Of a DNA stretch of 7,519 nucleotides, positions 1 through 7,035 are shown one piece after another (within the stretch, counting starts at the first letter, position 1; each line of letters starts with the position of its first letter). The notes beneath the pieces are model-generated. The model was not told the origin of the DNA. It was given only the letters and a program-made list of their open reading frames with translations, and did not search any database. The stretch spans positions 1 to 7,519 of the forward strand of contig JAAYZB010000210.1 in the NCBI GenBank assembly GCA_012515085.1, read 5' to 3'. Source of the stretch: Acholeplasmataceae bacterium (GTDB lineage: Bacteria > Bacillota_I > Bacilli_A > Izemoplasmatales > Hujiaoplasmataceae). A program made the translations under genes and the position numbers.

Positions 1-123
1 AAAAACGCTGCGCTGTTTGCCGTGCGTATTTTAGCTTTGGAAGATCAAGCTTTGCAGGTGAAAATCCATCAATATCAACTTGCTCAAGAAACCAAGGTGT
101 TAGAAGCCAATCAATCGCTATAA
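1..123 (+). CDS. purE: PurE, N5-carboxyaminoimidazole ribonucleotide mutase / AIR carboxylase (3' end only)
   Basis: Only the last 40 codons and the TAA stop are present; the start lies before the window. The frame opens at base 1 and reads KNAALFAVRILALEDQALQV and onward, ending in EANQSL. The Asn-Ala-Ala-Leu helix followed by an ILAL segment and a charged tail is typical of the C-terminus of PurE, a small cytosolic enzyme of about 160-170 residues. PurE makes 4-carboxy-AIR, the substrate of PurC, which is encoded further down this operon. The catalytic residues of PurE lie in the missing N-terminal part, so the class cannot be read here: class I is a mutase acting on the PurK product, class II carboxylates AIR directly with CO2. 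No purK follows; the next gene is purL. The assignment rests on a short tail plus strong operon context. Confidence 0.88.
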   Translation, partial: KNAALFAVRILALEDQALQVKIHQYQLAQETKVLEANQSL

Positions 124-144
124 CCAACGACTAAAAAAACAGGC

Positions 145-152
145 AGGTGGAG
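145..152 (+). promoter_or_regulatory. Ribosome binding site of purL
   Basis: AGGTGGAG lies about 3-5 bases before the GTG at 156. The other in-frame GTG, at 147, sits inside this sequence and has no properly spaced site of its own. This placement is the main reason for starting PurL at 156. Confidence 0.65.
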
Positions 153-155
153 TGC

Positions 156-3100
156 GTGAGCCCAATTCGGTTGTTCGTGGAAAAGAAACTTGAATTTGCT
201 TTGGAAGCCGAATCTCTAAGAAATCAAATTGCGGATGATTTGGATATCTGCTTGAGAAATTTTCGTCGAGTCTTGATTTATGATCTCTTCGATTGCGATG
301 TCGATGACATCGACATTCTCAAATGGCAGGTGTTTGGTGAAAAGGCGACCGACCAGTTTTTAAAGCAGGTTCCTCTCGTCGAAAATGGCTATCTGGCGTT
401 TGCCTATCTTCCTGGTCAGTTTGATCAAAAAGCCGACTCCGCCCAAGAATGCATTCAACTGATTCTCGGAAAGAAAGAGGCTGTTGTTCTTTCCAAAACA
501 GTTTATCTATTCGACCCAATCAGCACTACCGATTTGGATCGGCTGAAAAAATATATCATCAATCCCGTGGATTCTTGGGAGGTCGATCTCACCACAATTC
601 CAGCGATTCCTCCCGTCAATTCGGAAAAAGCCACGCCCATAATCAAAGGGTTCATCCTCTGGGGAAAAGAACAGAGACAACGTTTCCACCAAGATATGGC
701 TCTTGCCATGAGTATTGCGGATTTGGAATTGATTGCCCAGTATTTTCAAAAGGAAAATCGAGATCCGAGTGAAACCGAAATTCGCGTACTCGATACTTAT
801 TGGTCGGATCACTGTCGACATACGACGTTTGAAACCGTCCTCGAGCCGATTCGCTTTGAAGCCACTGAACCATCGCATCCGCTCTTGGGTGCTTTTCAAT
901 TGGTTCAAACATTGAGACAAGATCTCAAGCGAGAAGAGCAACCGATGACACTCATGGAATTGGCAACGATTTACGCCAGATGGGTTCGAAAGACAAATCC
1001 CAATCATGCGATTGAAATTTCAAACGAAGTCAACGCGGCCAGTATTGTTGTTCAGGATAAATCAGAAGAATATTTGATCATGTTCAAAAATGAAACCCAT
1101 AACCATCCCACGGAGATTGAACCGTTTGGTGGAGCGTCCACTTGCTTGGGCGGCGCTATTCGCGACCCTTTGTCGGGACGAAGTTTTGTCTATCAAGGTC
1201 TAAGGGTGAGTGGCGCGGGAAACGTGCTCGCAAGAGTCAAAGACACCTTGCCTGGGAAATTGCCCCAGCGGGTGATCACCAAAAAAGCAACGCTCGGTTT
1301 TTCTTCCTACGGCAATCAAATTGGACTAGCGACCACTTATGTCCGCGAACTGTTTCATCCCGGATACGTTGCCAAGCGCATGGAAGTGGGCGCTGTCGTC
1401 GGTGCCGTCAAACGAAAGGACATTCAAAGAGGAACACCCGTTCCAGGTGATTGGGTGATTTTGATTGGGGGAAAAACCGGCCGCGACGGCATTGGCGGTG
1501 CGACCGGCTCTTCCAAATCCCATACGGATCGATCGCTCGAAACCTCAGGAAGCGAAGTGCAAAAAGGCAATGCACCAATCGAACGACAATTGCAGCGGCT
1601 GTTTCGTCATCCAGAAGTCACGCGAATTGTCAAAAAGTGCAATGATTTCGGAGCGGGGGGTGTAGCGGTCGCCATCGGCGAACTGGCCGAAGGCGTCCGA
1701 ATCGATCTCGATCAATTGCCCACCAAATATCAAGGATTGTCAGCGACCGAATTGGCGATCTCTGAATCGCAGGAACGGATGGCTTTGGTCATCGATCCTG
1801 CCGACTATCCGTTGTTCGAGCATGTTGCTGAAGAGGAAAACCTTGAAGCGGTCCATGTTGCCGATGTGACAACGAAAAAGCGACTGGTGATGATCAAATC
1901 CAATCAGGTCGTCGTTGACCTGGATCGCTCATTTATGAATACCAACGGCGTAAGACAGACCCGCATGGTCTTTGTCAAAGACACATTGGGAAAAAAGTCA
2001 GAATCTTCTAGCAATCCATTGCAAAACAAAGATACTCTGCTCGAATGGTTGAGCATGCCTTCCCATGCCATCCAAAAAGGCATGATTGAGCATTTTGATT
2101 CGACCATAGGCCGCACATCGATCTTTTTACCTTTTGGTGGAAAGACACAAATGACCGAAGTCGATGCATCTGTTCAAAAACTGCCATTCACCGAATCTGA
2201 CAGTTCGCTCGTGACAATCATGACCGTCGGTGGAAATCCGGATTGTTTAAGCGAATCGCCTTACCGCGGAGCTTATCTTGCCGTTGTTGAAGCACTGGCA
2301 AAAGCGATGGCCGTCGGCGGAGATATTCGGAGGACCCATTTATCCTTGCAAGAATATTTTCAACGCTTGGGAACAAATCCTGAGAATTGGGGAAACGTCT
2401 TTCAAGCGCTCCTTGGTGCACTCCAAGCGCAAGCGGATTTTGAAGTGCCGGCCATTGGCGGAAAAGATTCCATGAGCGGATCATTTCTGGATTTGCATGT
2501 TCCTCCGACGTTGTTGGCATTTGCCTTAACGATTGGGGATATCGATCATTTAGTGTCGCCGGAGTTCAAAGCCCCGGGGCATCGAGTCTATCTCTTCCAG
2601 CCAAACTTGAATGGATTTGGACTTCCAGATAGCACAGAAATCAAGCGTGTGTACCAGAAGATCTTGGATTTGATTCAGAAGAAGAGGATTCAAGCTCTTG
2701 CGGCTATAAAAGCGGGGGGCTGGGTGGAAGCGGTCGCCAAAATGAGTTATGGCAATTGGATAGGGTGTCGAATCGAAGCGACTGCGCCGCTTGATTGCTG
2801 GGATAAACCATTTTACGGTGGCTTGGTGATTGAGAGTGATACCTCACTCAATGATCGTGATTTTCAGTCGATAGGCCTCACAACAGAGATTCCAACCCTT
2901 CAATTTCCCTCGTTTGAAGTATCTTTAAGCGGCTTACTTCAATCCAGTCTTGAGACATTTTCTGAGCTTTTCCCCTGTTCGGAAAAGGTGGAGTCTCAGA
3001 ATCTAGAGATTTCCTTATCCTCAGTCAATTGGATCCGGCCGGGATCCGCCTCCTATCGACCCAAAGTGTTCATCCCAGCGTTTCCCGGAACCAATTGTGA

Positions 3101-3857
3101 GTTGGACTCCGAAGCCGCTTTTCGCTTGGCTGGGGCCGACCCGGTCATCTCGGTATTTCGCAATCAAACCAAAGAAGCAATCCAAAGTTCCATTGACGAT
3201 ATCACAAGGGTTTTGGATCAATCCGACATCTTGATGTTACCGGGTGGGTTTTCTGCCGGAGACGAACCGGATGGATCAGGAAAATATATCACCGCAGTTC
3301 TCTTGAATCCGTACGTCAAAGCCGCTATTCACCGTTTCTTAAGTCGAAAAGGCTTGATTCTTGGTATTTGTAACGGATTTCAAGCATTGATAAAAAGTGG
3401 TCTATTGCCTTGGGGCGTGATTGGTGAGATCGGACAAGATTATCCCACCTTGGCGAAAAATAAAGTTGGTCGCCACATCGCCACCATGGTTCGGACCAAA
3501 CTGATCACCAATGCCAGCCCTTGGTTTTATGATTTTTCTCCTGGAGAAATCCATACCATGCCCGTCTCTCACGGGGAAGGACGGTTCATGGCTTCTCAAG
3601 CGACGCTAGAACGCCTGATCCAAGAACATCAAATCGCAACTCAGTATGTCAACTTGCAAGGACAGCCGACGATGTCCTTGCCGGACAATCCCAACGGATC
3701 CATGATGGCGATTGAAGGACTCTTGAGCCAGGATGGTCTGATTTTAGGGAAAATGGGACATTCCGAGCGTGACGGAGTCGGTTTATATCAGAATTATCCA
3801 CTCTATAAACCCCAAAAATTGTTTGAATCAGTCGTTCATTATCTAAAGAAGAGGTGA
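156..3857 (+). CDS. purL: PurL, single-chain phosphoribosylformylglycinamidine (FGAM) synthase with fused glutaminase domain
   Basis: Converts FGAR, glutamine and ATP to FGAM in the cytosol. The product is 1,233 residues from the GTG at 156, giving MSPIRLFVEKK, which matches the usual N-terminus of long Bacillota PurL; a GTG at 147 would add only three residues. Domains in order: an N-terminal PurS-like region (about 1-150); a linker domain with YWSDHCRHTTF (215-225); a first synthetase half with the FKNETHNHP motif (310-318), GGKTGRDGIGGA (438-449), NDFGAGG (496-502) and SESQERM (536-542); a second half with GGNPD (692-696) and GGKDSMS (768-774); and a class I glutamine amidotransferase domain from about 968, beginning KVFIPAFPGTNCE. 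The glutaminase triad is visible: nucleophile Cys1072 in LGICNGFQ, with His1202 and Glu1204 in GHSER. The fused glutaminase means no separate purQ or purS is needed, and none is present here. The frame is intact, and the length fits the clostridial/streptococcal form of the family. Confidence 0.97.
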   Translation: MSPIRLFVEKKLEFALEAESLRNQIADDLDICLRNFRRVLIYDLFDCDVDDIDILKWQVFGEKATDQFLKQVPLVENGYLAFAYLPGQFDQKADSAQECIQLILGKKEAVVLSKTVYLFDPISTTDLDRLKKYIINPVDSWEVDLTTIPAIPPVNSEKATPIIKGFILWGKEQRQRFHQDMALAMSIADLELIAQYFQKENRDPSETEIRVLDTYWSDHCRHTTFETVLEPIRFEATEPSHPLLGAFQLVQTLRQDLKREEQPMTLMELATIYARWVRKTNPNHAIEISNEVNAASIVVQDKSEEYLIMFKNETHNHPTEIEPFGGASTCLGGAIRDPLSGRSFVYQGLRVSGAGNVLARVKDTLPGKLPQRVITKKATLGFSSYGNQIGLATTYVRELFHPGYVAKRMEVGAVVGAVKRKDIQRGTPVPGDWVILIGGKTGRDGIGGATGSSKSHTDRSLETSGSEVQKGNAPIERQLQRLFRHPEVTRIVKKCNDFGAGGVAVAIGELAEGVRIDLDQLPTKYQGLSATELAISESQERMALVIDPADYPLFEHVAEEENLEAVHVADVTTKKRLVMIKSNQVVVDLDRSFMNTNGVRQTRMVFVKDTLGKKSESSSNPLQNKDTLLEWLSMPSHAIQKGMIEHFDSTIGRTSIFLPFGGKTQMTEVDASVQKLPFTESDSSLVTIMTVGGNPDCLSESPYRGAYLAVVEALAKAMAVGGDIRRTHLSLQEYFQRLGTNPENWGNVFQALLGALQAQADFEVPAIGGKDSMSGSFLDLHVPPTLLAFALTIGDIDHLVSPEFKAPGHRVYLFQPNLNGFGLPDSTEIKRVYQKILDLIQKKRIQALAAIKAGGWVEAVAKMSYGNWIGCRIEATAPLDCWDKPFYGGLVIESDTSLNDRDFQSIGLTTEIPTLQFPSFEVSLSGLLQSSLETFSELFPCSEKVESQNLEISLSSVNWIRPGSASYRPKVFIPAFPGTNCELDSEAAFRLAGADPVISVFRNQTKEAIQSSIDDITRVLDQSDILMLPGGFSAGDEPDGSGKYITAVLLNPYVKAAIHRFLSRKGLILGICNGFQALIKSGLLPWGVIGEIGQDYPTLAKNKVGRHIATMVRTKLITNASPWFYDFSPGEIHTMPVSHGEGRFMASQATLERLIQEHQIATQYVNLQGQPTMSLPDNPNGSMMAIEGLLSQDGLILGKMGHSERDGVGLYQNYPLYKPQKLFESVVHYLKKR
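298..316. repeat. Perfect 9-bp inverted repeat inside purL
   Basis: Left arm ATGTCGATG (298-306), central A, right arm CATCGACAT (308-316), exact reverse complements. It lies about 140 bases into purL and encodes part of an Asp-rich stretch (CDVDDIDI). GAT/GAC Asp codons next to ATC/ATT Ile codons tend to create such symmetry, so chance is a fair explanation. Confidence 0.55.
3850..3854 (+). promoter_or_regulatory. Ribosome binding site of purC
   Basis: AGAGG, overlapping the last codons of purL, stands 8 bases before the ATG at 3863. The in-frame GTG at 3854 overlaps this site and the purL stop, so it is unlikely to be the start. Confidence 0.7.
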
Positions 3858-3862
3858 CTAAG

Positions 3863-4597
3863 ATGATCCCAGAAAAACAAGCATTGATTTATGAAGGAAA
3901 AGCCAAACAAGTTTATTCCACGACAAATCCGGATGATGTCATCATCCGGTATAAAGATGATGCAACGGCATTTAACGGCATCAAAAAGTCGACCATTGCC
4001 AACAAGGGGCTGATCAATAACGAGATTACCTCGCTCATTTTTGAATACCTTGCCCATAAAGGCATTGTCACCCATCTGATCCAACGATTGGACGAACGCG
4101 AACAGCTTTGTAAAAAAGTCCATATCATCAAAGTGGAAGTCATCATCCGCAATGTGATTGCCGGAAGTATGGCGAAACGCTTGGGACTGAAAGAAGGGAT
4201 GATCCCTCCGAATCGAATTTATGAAATGTGTTATAAGAACGATGAATATCAAGATCCATTGATCAATGAGGATCATGCGGTAGCAATGGGAATCGCCAAC
4301 TATGAAGAGTTGGATCGAATCAAGAAAGCCGCGCTGAAAATCAATCAATATCTGTATGAATTTATGGACAACATCGGAATCATTCTCGTGGATTTGAAAT
4401 TAGAATTCGGGAAGGACCGATTTGGAAATATCCTGCTCGCTGACGAAATATCGCCGGACACTTGCCGATTTTGGGATAAGTCAACTCAAAAAAAATTGGA
4501 TAAGGACCGCTTTCGCCGAGACCTTGGCAATATCGAAGAGGCGTATGAAGAAATCCGTGATCGGATCAAACAAGCTTTGAGGGATACAACATGGTAA
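3863..4597 (+). CDS. purC: PurC, SAICAR synthetase (phosphoribosylaminoimidazole-succinocarboxamide synthase)
   Basis: Joins aspartate to carboxy-AIR using ATP, the step directly after PurE. The product is 244 residues from the ATG at 3863, close to the roughly 240 usual for bacterial PurC. Family motifs are all in place: the nucleotide-binding YEGKAKQVY (10-18) at the N-terminus; VEVIIRNVIAGS (91-102), the conserved substrate-binding strand and loop; DLKLEFG (177-183); and ADEISPDTCRFWD (193-205), the acidic metal/aspartate-site signature. The C-terminus is the usual charged helix. The gene begins 5 bases after the purL stop and overlaps purF by 7 bases, so it is probably translated in a coupled way with both. 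A GTG at 3854 would add three residues but lies on the ribosome binding site. The frame is intact and all motifs are present. Confidence 0.97.
   Translation: MIPEKQALIYEGKAKQVYSTTNPDDVIIRYKDDATAFNGIKKSTIANKGLINNEITSLIFEYLAHKGIVTHLIQRLDEREQLCKKVHIIKVEVIIRNVIAGSMAKRLGLKEGMIPPNRIYEMCYKNDEYQDPLINEDHAVAMGIANYEELDRIKKAALKINQYLYEFMDNIGIILVDLKLEFGKDRFGNILLADEISPDTCRFWDKSTQKKLDKDRFRRDLGNIEEAYEEIRDRIKQALRDTTW
3929..3949. repeat. Perfect 10-bp inverted repeat inside purC
   Basis: Left arm CCGGATGATG (3929-3938), one central T, then right arm CATCATCCGG (3940-3949), an exact reverse complement. It lies 67 bases into purC and encodes roughly PDDVIIR. As RNA it could form a 9-bp stem with a GTC loop. No T-run follows, so it is not a terminator. 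Function unknown; it may be chance. Confidence 0.6.
4579..4583 (+). promoter_or_regulatory. Ribosome binding site of purF
   Basis: GAGGG inside the last codons of purC, 7 bases before the purF ATG at 4591. The spacing is ideal and no rival start is nearby. Confidence 0.75.
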
Positions 4598-6000
4598 AAA
4601 CCATTGAGAATCGACAACACCATGAAGAATGTGGCGTTTTTGGCATCTTTAACCATCCCGACGCTGCCAATATCGTGTTTCATGCTTTAAATGCACTTCA
4701 ACACCGGGGTCAAGAAGGGGCCGGCATCATTGCCTCCGATGGTTCCAACCTTCGCCAACGGAAAAACGAGGGATTGGTACGCGATGTGTTCAAACACGCG
4801 GATTTCAGCATTTTAAAGGGACCTCATGCGATTGGACATGTCCGCTATTCCACCTCCGGTCACGGGGGGATCATGAATGTGCAACCCTTGCTTTTCCATT
4901 CGCAAACAGGGTCCTTGGGGCTTTGTCATAACGGCAACATCGTCAATGCGCTGGAATTAAAAGCGCATTTGGAACAACAAGGCAGCATTTTTCAAACGAC
5001 ATCGGATACAGAAATCATCGCGCATCTCATCAAACGCCAACGCGGAACGCTGTTGGAACGACTGAAAGAGTCGTTGCTATATTTGGAAGGAGCGTTTGCC
5101 TTTTTGTTACTGACGGAAGACGAACTATATATCGCTCTTGATAAACACGGACTTCGCCCGCTCTCCCTCGGACAAATGCCATCAAATGCATGGGTCGTCG
5201 CGAGCGAAACCTGCGCCTTTGAAGCCATTGGGGCCACCTTTGTCCGGGATGTTCATCCCGGAGAAGTCATACGTCTCAATCTTCAAGGCTTGGTTTCCGA
5301 TAAGTACGCCGAAGATTGTCACCAACAAATGTGCATGATGGAATATGTGTACTTTGCCCGACCCGATAGCCTGATTGAAGGCATCAGTGTCTATCACGCC
5401 CGCAAAGCGTGCGGAAGAAGACTCGCGGTGGAATCGCCGGCTGAAGCCGACATGGTGATCGGTGTACCGGACTCGGGCATGAGTGCCGCGGTGGGATACA
5501 GCGAAGCTGCTCAGATTCCGTTGGAGCTCGGTATGATCAAAAACAAGTCGGCTGGGCGGACTTTTATCGAACCCTCCCAAGATCTTCGCGAAGAAGCGGT
5601 CGGGTTGAAAATCTCCGCGATCCGTTCGGTTGTGCAAGGGAAGCGAGTCGTTTTGATTGATGACTCGATCGTCCGTGGCACCACGATTATGCAACTGATC
5701 AAATTGTTAAAGCAAGCCGGTGCGACGGCAATCCATGTGCGAATCGCCTCGCCGGAAATTCGCTTTCCGTGCTTTTACGGCGTTGACTTTTCCACGTATG
5801 ATGAATTGATCTCTGCTCATAAAACGAGTCGAGAAGTCAAAGACATCATTCAAGCAGATTCACTCGCCTTTTTATCAGTCAAAGGCATGGTTGACGCAGT
5901 GGGAAGAAAACCAAACCAGCATTGTCTGGCCTGTTTCAATGGCCGCTATCCAATCCATCTTTATCAACCGATTGATGAAGCCAATCTAGAGATCAAGTGA
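4591..6000 (+). CDS. purF: PurF, amidophosphoribosyltransferase (glutamine PRPP amidotransferase), Fe-S type
   Basis: Catalyses the first committed step of purine synthesis: PRPP plus glutamine gives 5-phosphoribosylamine. The product is 469 residues, close to the Bacillus subtilis enzyme. The N-terminal half is an Ntn-type glutaminase. Residues 1-13 form a short propeptide before ECGVFGI, so Cys14 should become the N-terminal nucleophile after processing; RYSTSG (85-90), CHNGN (112-116) and TTSDTE (136-141) are the usual glutamine-site motifs. The C-terminal half is a type I phosphoribosyltransferase with the PRPP loop LIDDSIVRGTT (355-365). Cys248, Cys394, Cys445 and Cys448 match the four known 4Fe-4S ligands of the B. 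subtilis enzyme, whose cluster is oxygen-sensitive. The gene overlaps purC by 7 bases. In this family activity is feedback-inhibited by purine nucleotides; that is family knowledge, not visible here. Confidence 0.97.
   Translation: MVKTIENRQHHEECGVFGIFNHPDAANIVFHALNALQHRGQEGAGIIASDGSNLRQRKNEGLVRDVFKHADFSILKGPHAIGHVRYSTSGHGGIMNVQPLLFHSQTGSLGLCHNGNIVNALELKAHLEQQGSIFQTTSDTEIIAHLIKRQRGTLLERLKESLLYLEGAFAFLLLTEDELYIALDKHGLRPLSLGQMPSNAWVVASETCAFEAIGATFVRDVHPGEVIRLNLQGLVSDKYAEDCHQQMCMMEYVYFARPDSLIEGISVYHARKACGRRLAVESPAEADMVIGVPDSGMSAAVGYSEAAQIPLELGMIKNKSAGRTFIEPSQDLREEAVGLKISAIRSVVQGKRVVLIDDSIVRGTTIMQLIKLLKQAGATAIHVRIASPEIRFPCFYGVDFSTYDELISAHKTSREVKDIIQADSLAFLSVKGMVDAVGRKPNQHCLACFNGRYPIHLYQPIDEANLEIK
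5243..5262. repeat. Perfect 9-bp inverted repeat inside purF
   Basis: Left arm TCCGGGATG (5243-5251), spacer TT, right arm CATCCCGGA (5254-5262), exact reverse complements. As RNA it would give a GC-rich 8-bp stem with a GTTC loop. It lies in the middle of purF, encoding roughly VRDVHPGE, and no T-run follows. Function unknown. Confidence 0.6.
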
Positions 6001-6003
6001 GGG
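5998..6003 (+). promoter_or_regulatory. Ribosome binding site of purM, overlapping the purF stop
   Basis: TGAGGG contains the purF stop codon itself. It touches the ATG at 6004 with no spacer but stands 6 bases before the ATG at 6010. This decides for the start at 6010. Confidence 0.7.
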
Positions 6004-6009
6004 ATGTCT

Positions 6010-7035
6010 ATGAGTGATCGCTATGCCAAAGCCGGGGTTGATCTGTCCCGGGGATATGAAGTTGTAAACCGCATCAAACCCTACGCCAAGAAAACCTTTC
6101 GAGCCGGAGTTCTCGGCGATATCGGATCCTTTGGCGGATTGTTTCAATTAGATCACACCAAATACCATGAACCCGTATTGGTGTCGGGAACCGACGGCGT
6201 CGGCACAAAACTCTTGTTAGCAGGAGAGTTAAAGCAGTTCGATACCGTGGGCATCGATCTTGTGGCCATGAGTGTGAACGACGTTGCCAGTATGGGAGCC
6301 GAGCCGCTCTTTTTTCTGGACTATATCGCGTGTGGCCAAATCGATCCAGACCAAATTGAATCACTGATCAAGGGGATTCATCAAGGATGCTTGGAGGCCA
6401 ACTGTGCTTTGATCGGCGGTGAAACCGCGGAAATGCCAGGGCTATATCAGAAGGGACATGTTGATTTGGCCGGTTTTTGTGTGGGTGTTGCGGAGAAATC
6501 CAAGTTGATCACAGGGAAAGACATCCAACCGGGAGATTTGGTCTTGGGACTTTCCTCAAGCGGTATTCATTCGAACGGGTATTCGCTCGTTCGGCAAATT
6601 CTGGCAGCTCATCCTGAGATTGATTATGACACCTCTCTTCCGGAATTACGAGAAACCCCGCGTGAAGCACTGTTAAAACCCACTCGTATTTACGTCAAAA
6701 TTCTATTGGCACTTCAAGAACAAATCCGGATCAAAGGGATTGCCCATATCACCGGTGGCGGATTTTATGAAAACCTTCCGCGGATGTTGCCGGAAGGCTT
6801 TGGCATTGCAATCGAGCAAAAACAGATCTCGATTCCCCCAGTGTTTCACTGGTTGAAAAAAATGGGGAATCTCGATCTGAATGAAATGTATCGTGTCTTT
6901 AATATGGGACTTGGACTGGCAATGGTGATCGATGAATCGGAGTGTTCTAAAGGACTCGATGTCTGTAAAACATTCGGATTTGAAGCGAGAGTAGTGGGTG
7001 AGATCACCGCTACTCCGGGAGTTTTTTTACGATGA
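6010..7035 (+). CDS. purM: PurM, phosphoribosylformylglycinamidine cyclo-ligase (AIR synthetase)
   Basis: Closes the imidazole ring, turning FGAM (the PurL product) into AIR with ATP. The product is 341 residues from the ATG at 6010, near the roughly 345 usual for the family. The N-terminus MSDRYAKAGVD matches the typical PurM start; the ATG at 6004 would add MS and is too close to the ribosome binding site. Motifs in order: SGTDGVGTK (59-67), the conserved ATP/metal-binding loop; IGGETAEMPG (135-144); GLSSSGIHSNGYSL (180 onward); and HITGGGF (246-252) in the C-terminal domain. PurM and the synthetase half of PurL belong to the same superfamily. The gene starts 9 bases after purF and ends in an ATGA overlap with purN. 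The frame is intact. Confidence 0.97.
   Translation: MSDRYAKAGVDLSRGYEVVNRIKPYAKKTFRAGVLGDIGSFGGLFQLDHTKYHEPVLVSGTDGVGTKLLLAGELKQFDTVGIDLVAMSVNDVASMGAEPLFFLDYIACGQIDPDQIESLIKGIHQGCLEANCALIGGETAEMPGLYQKGHVDLAGFCVGVAEKSKLITGKDIQPGDLVLGLSSSGIHSNGYSLVRQILAAHPEIDYDTSLPELRETPREALLKPTRIYVKILLALQEQIRIKGIAHITGGGFYENLPRMLPEGFGIAIEQKQISIPPVFHWLKKMGNLDLNEMYRVFNMGLGLAMVIDESECSKGLDVCKTFGFEARVVGEITATPGVFLR
7017..7021 (+). promoter_or_regulatory. Probable ribosome binding site of purN
   Basis: GGGAG, 10 bases before the purN ATG at 7032, with a run of seven T (7022-7028) in the spacer. The spacing is a little long; translation of purN is probably helped by coupling to the purM stop, which overlaps the start as ATGA. 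Confidence 0.5.

Noticed and set aside
124..155. Possible promoter or terminator between purE and purL
   Set aside because: The gap is only about 32 bases, with an A-run but no hairpin, T-run or recognisable -35/-10 pair; it is best read as an ordinary intra-operon gap with a ribosome binding site.
507..1007. Long minus-strand open frame of 166 codons opposite purL
   Set aside because: It lies wholly inside purL, has no recognisable domain, and is explained by the codon pattern of the gene on the other strand.
3031..3049. Two GGATCC sites around a GGCCG centre in the PurL linker before the glutaminase domain
   Set aside because: GGATCC is itself a palindrome, so two nearby copies give trivial symmetry; the larger arms do not match exactly.
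3839..4348. Minus-strand open frame of 169 codons opposite purC
   Set aside because: It is an antisense shadow of a clearly real purC, with no recognisable motif or independent support.
5182..5694. Minus-strand open frame of 170 codons opposite purF
   Set aside because: It overlaps the conserved purF region and its sequence looks like the reverse reading of purF codons.
6155..6183. Imperfect hairpin ACACCAAATAC / GTATTGGTGT in purM
   Set aside because: One arm has a bulge, it is AT-rich and sits inside conserved coding sequence; no sign of function.
6572..6593. CGAACG and CGTTCG in inverted orientation with a 10-base spacer, resembling a pair of PurR boxes
   Set aside because: It lies inside purM, far from any promoter. 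The arms are only 6 bp, the AT-rich flanks expected of PurR boxes are missing, and the spacing is not right.
6774..6797. 7-bp inverted repeat CCTTCCG / CGGAAGG with a 10-base loop in purM
   Set aside because: The stem is short, the loop long and no T-run follows; it is within what is expected by chance in coding sequence.
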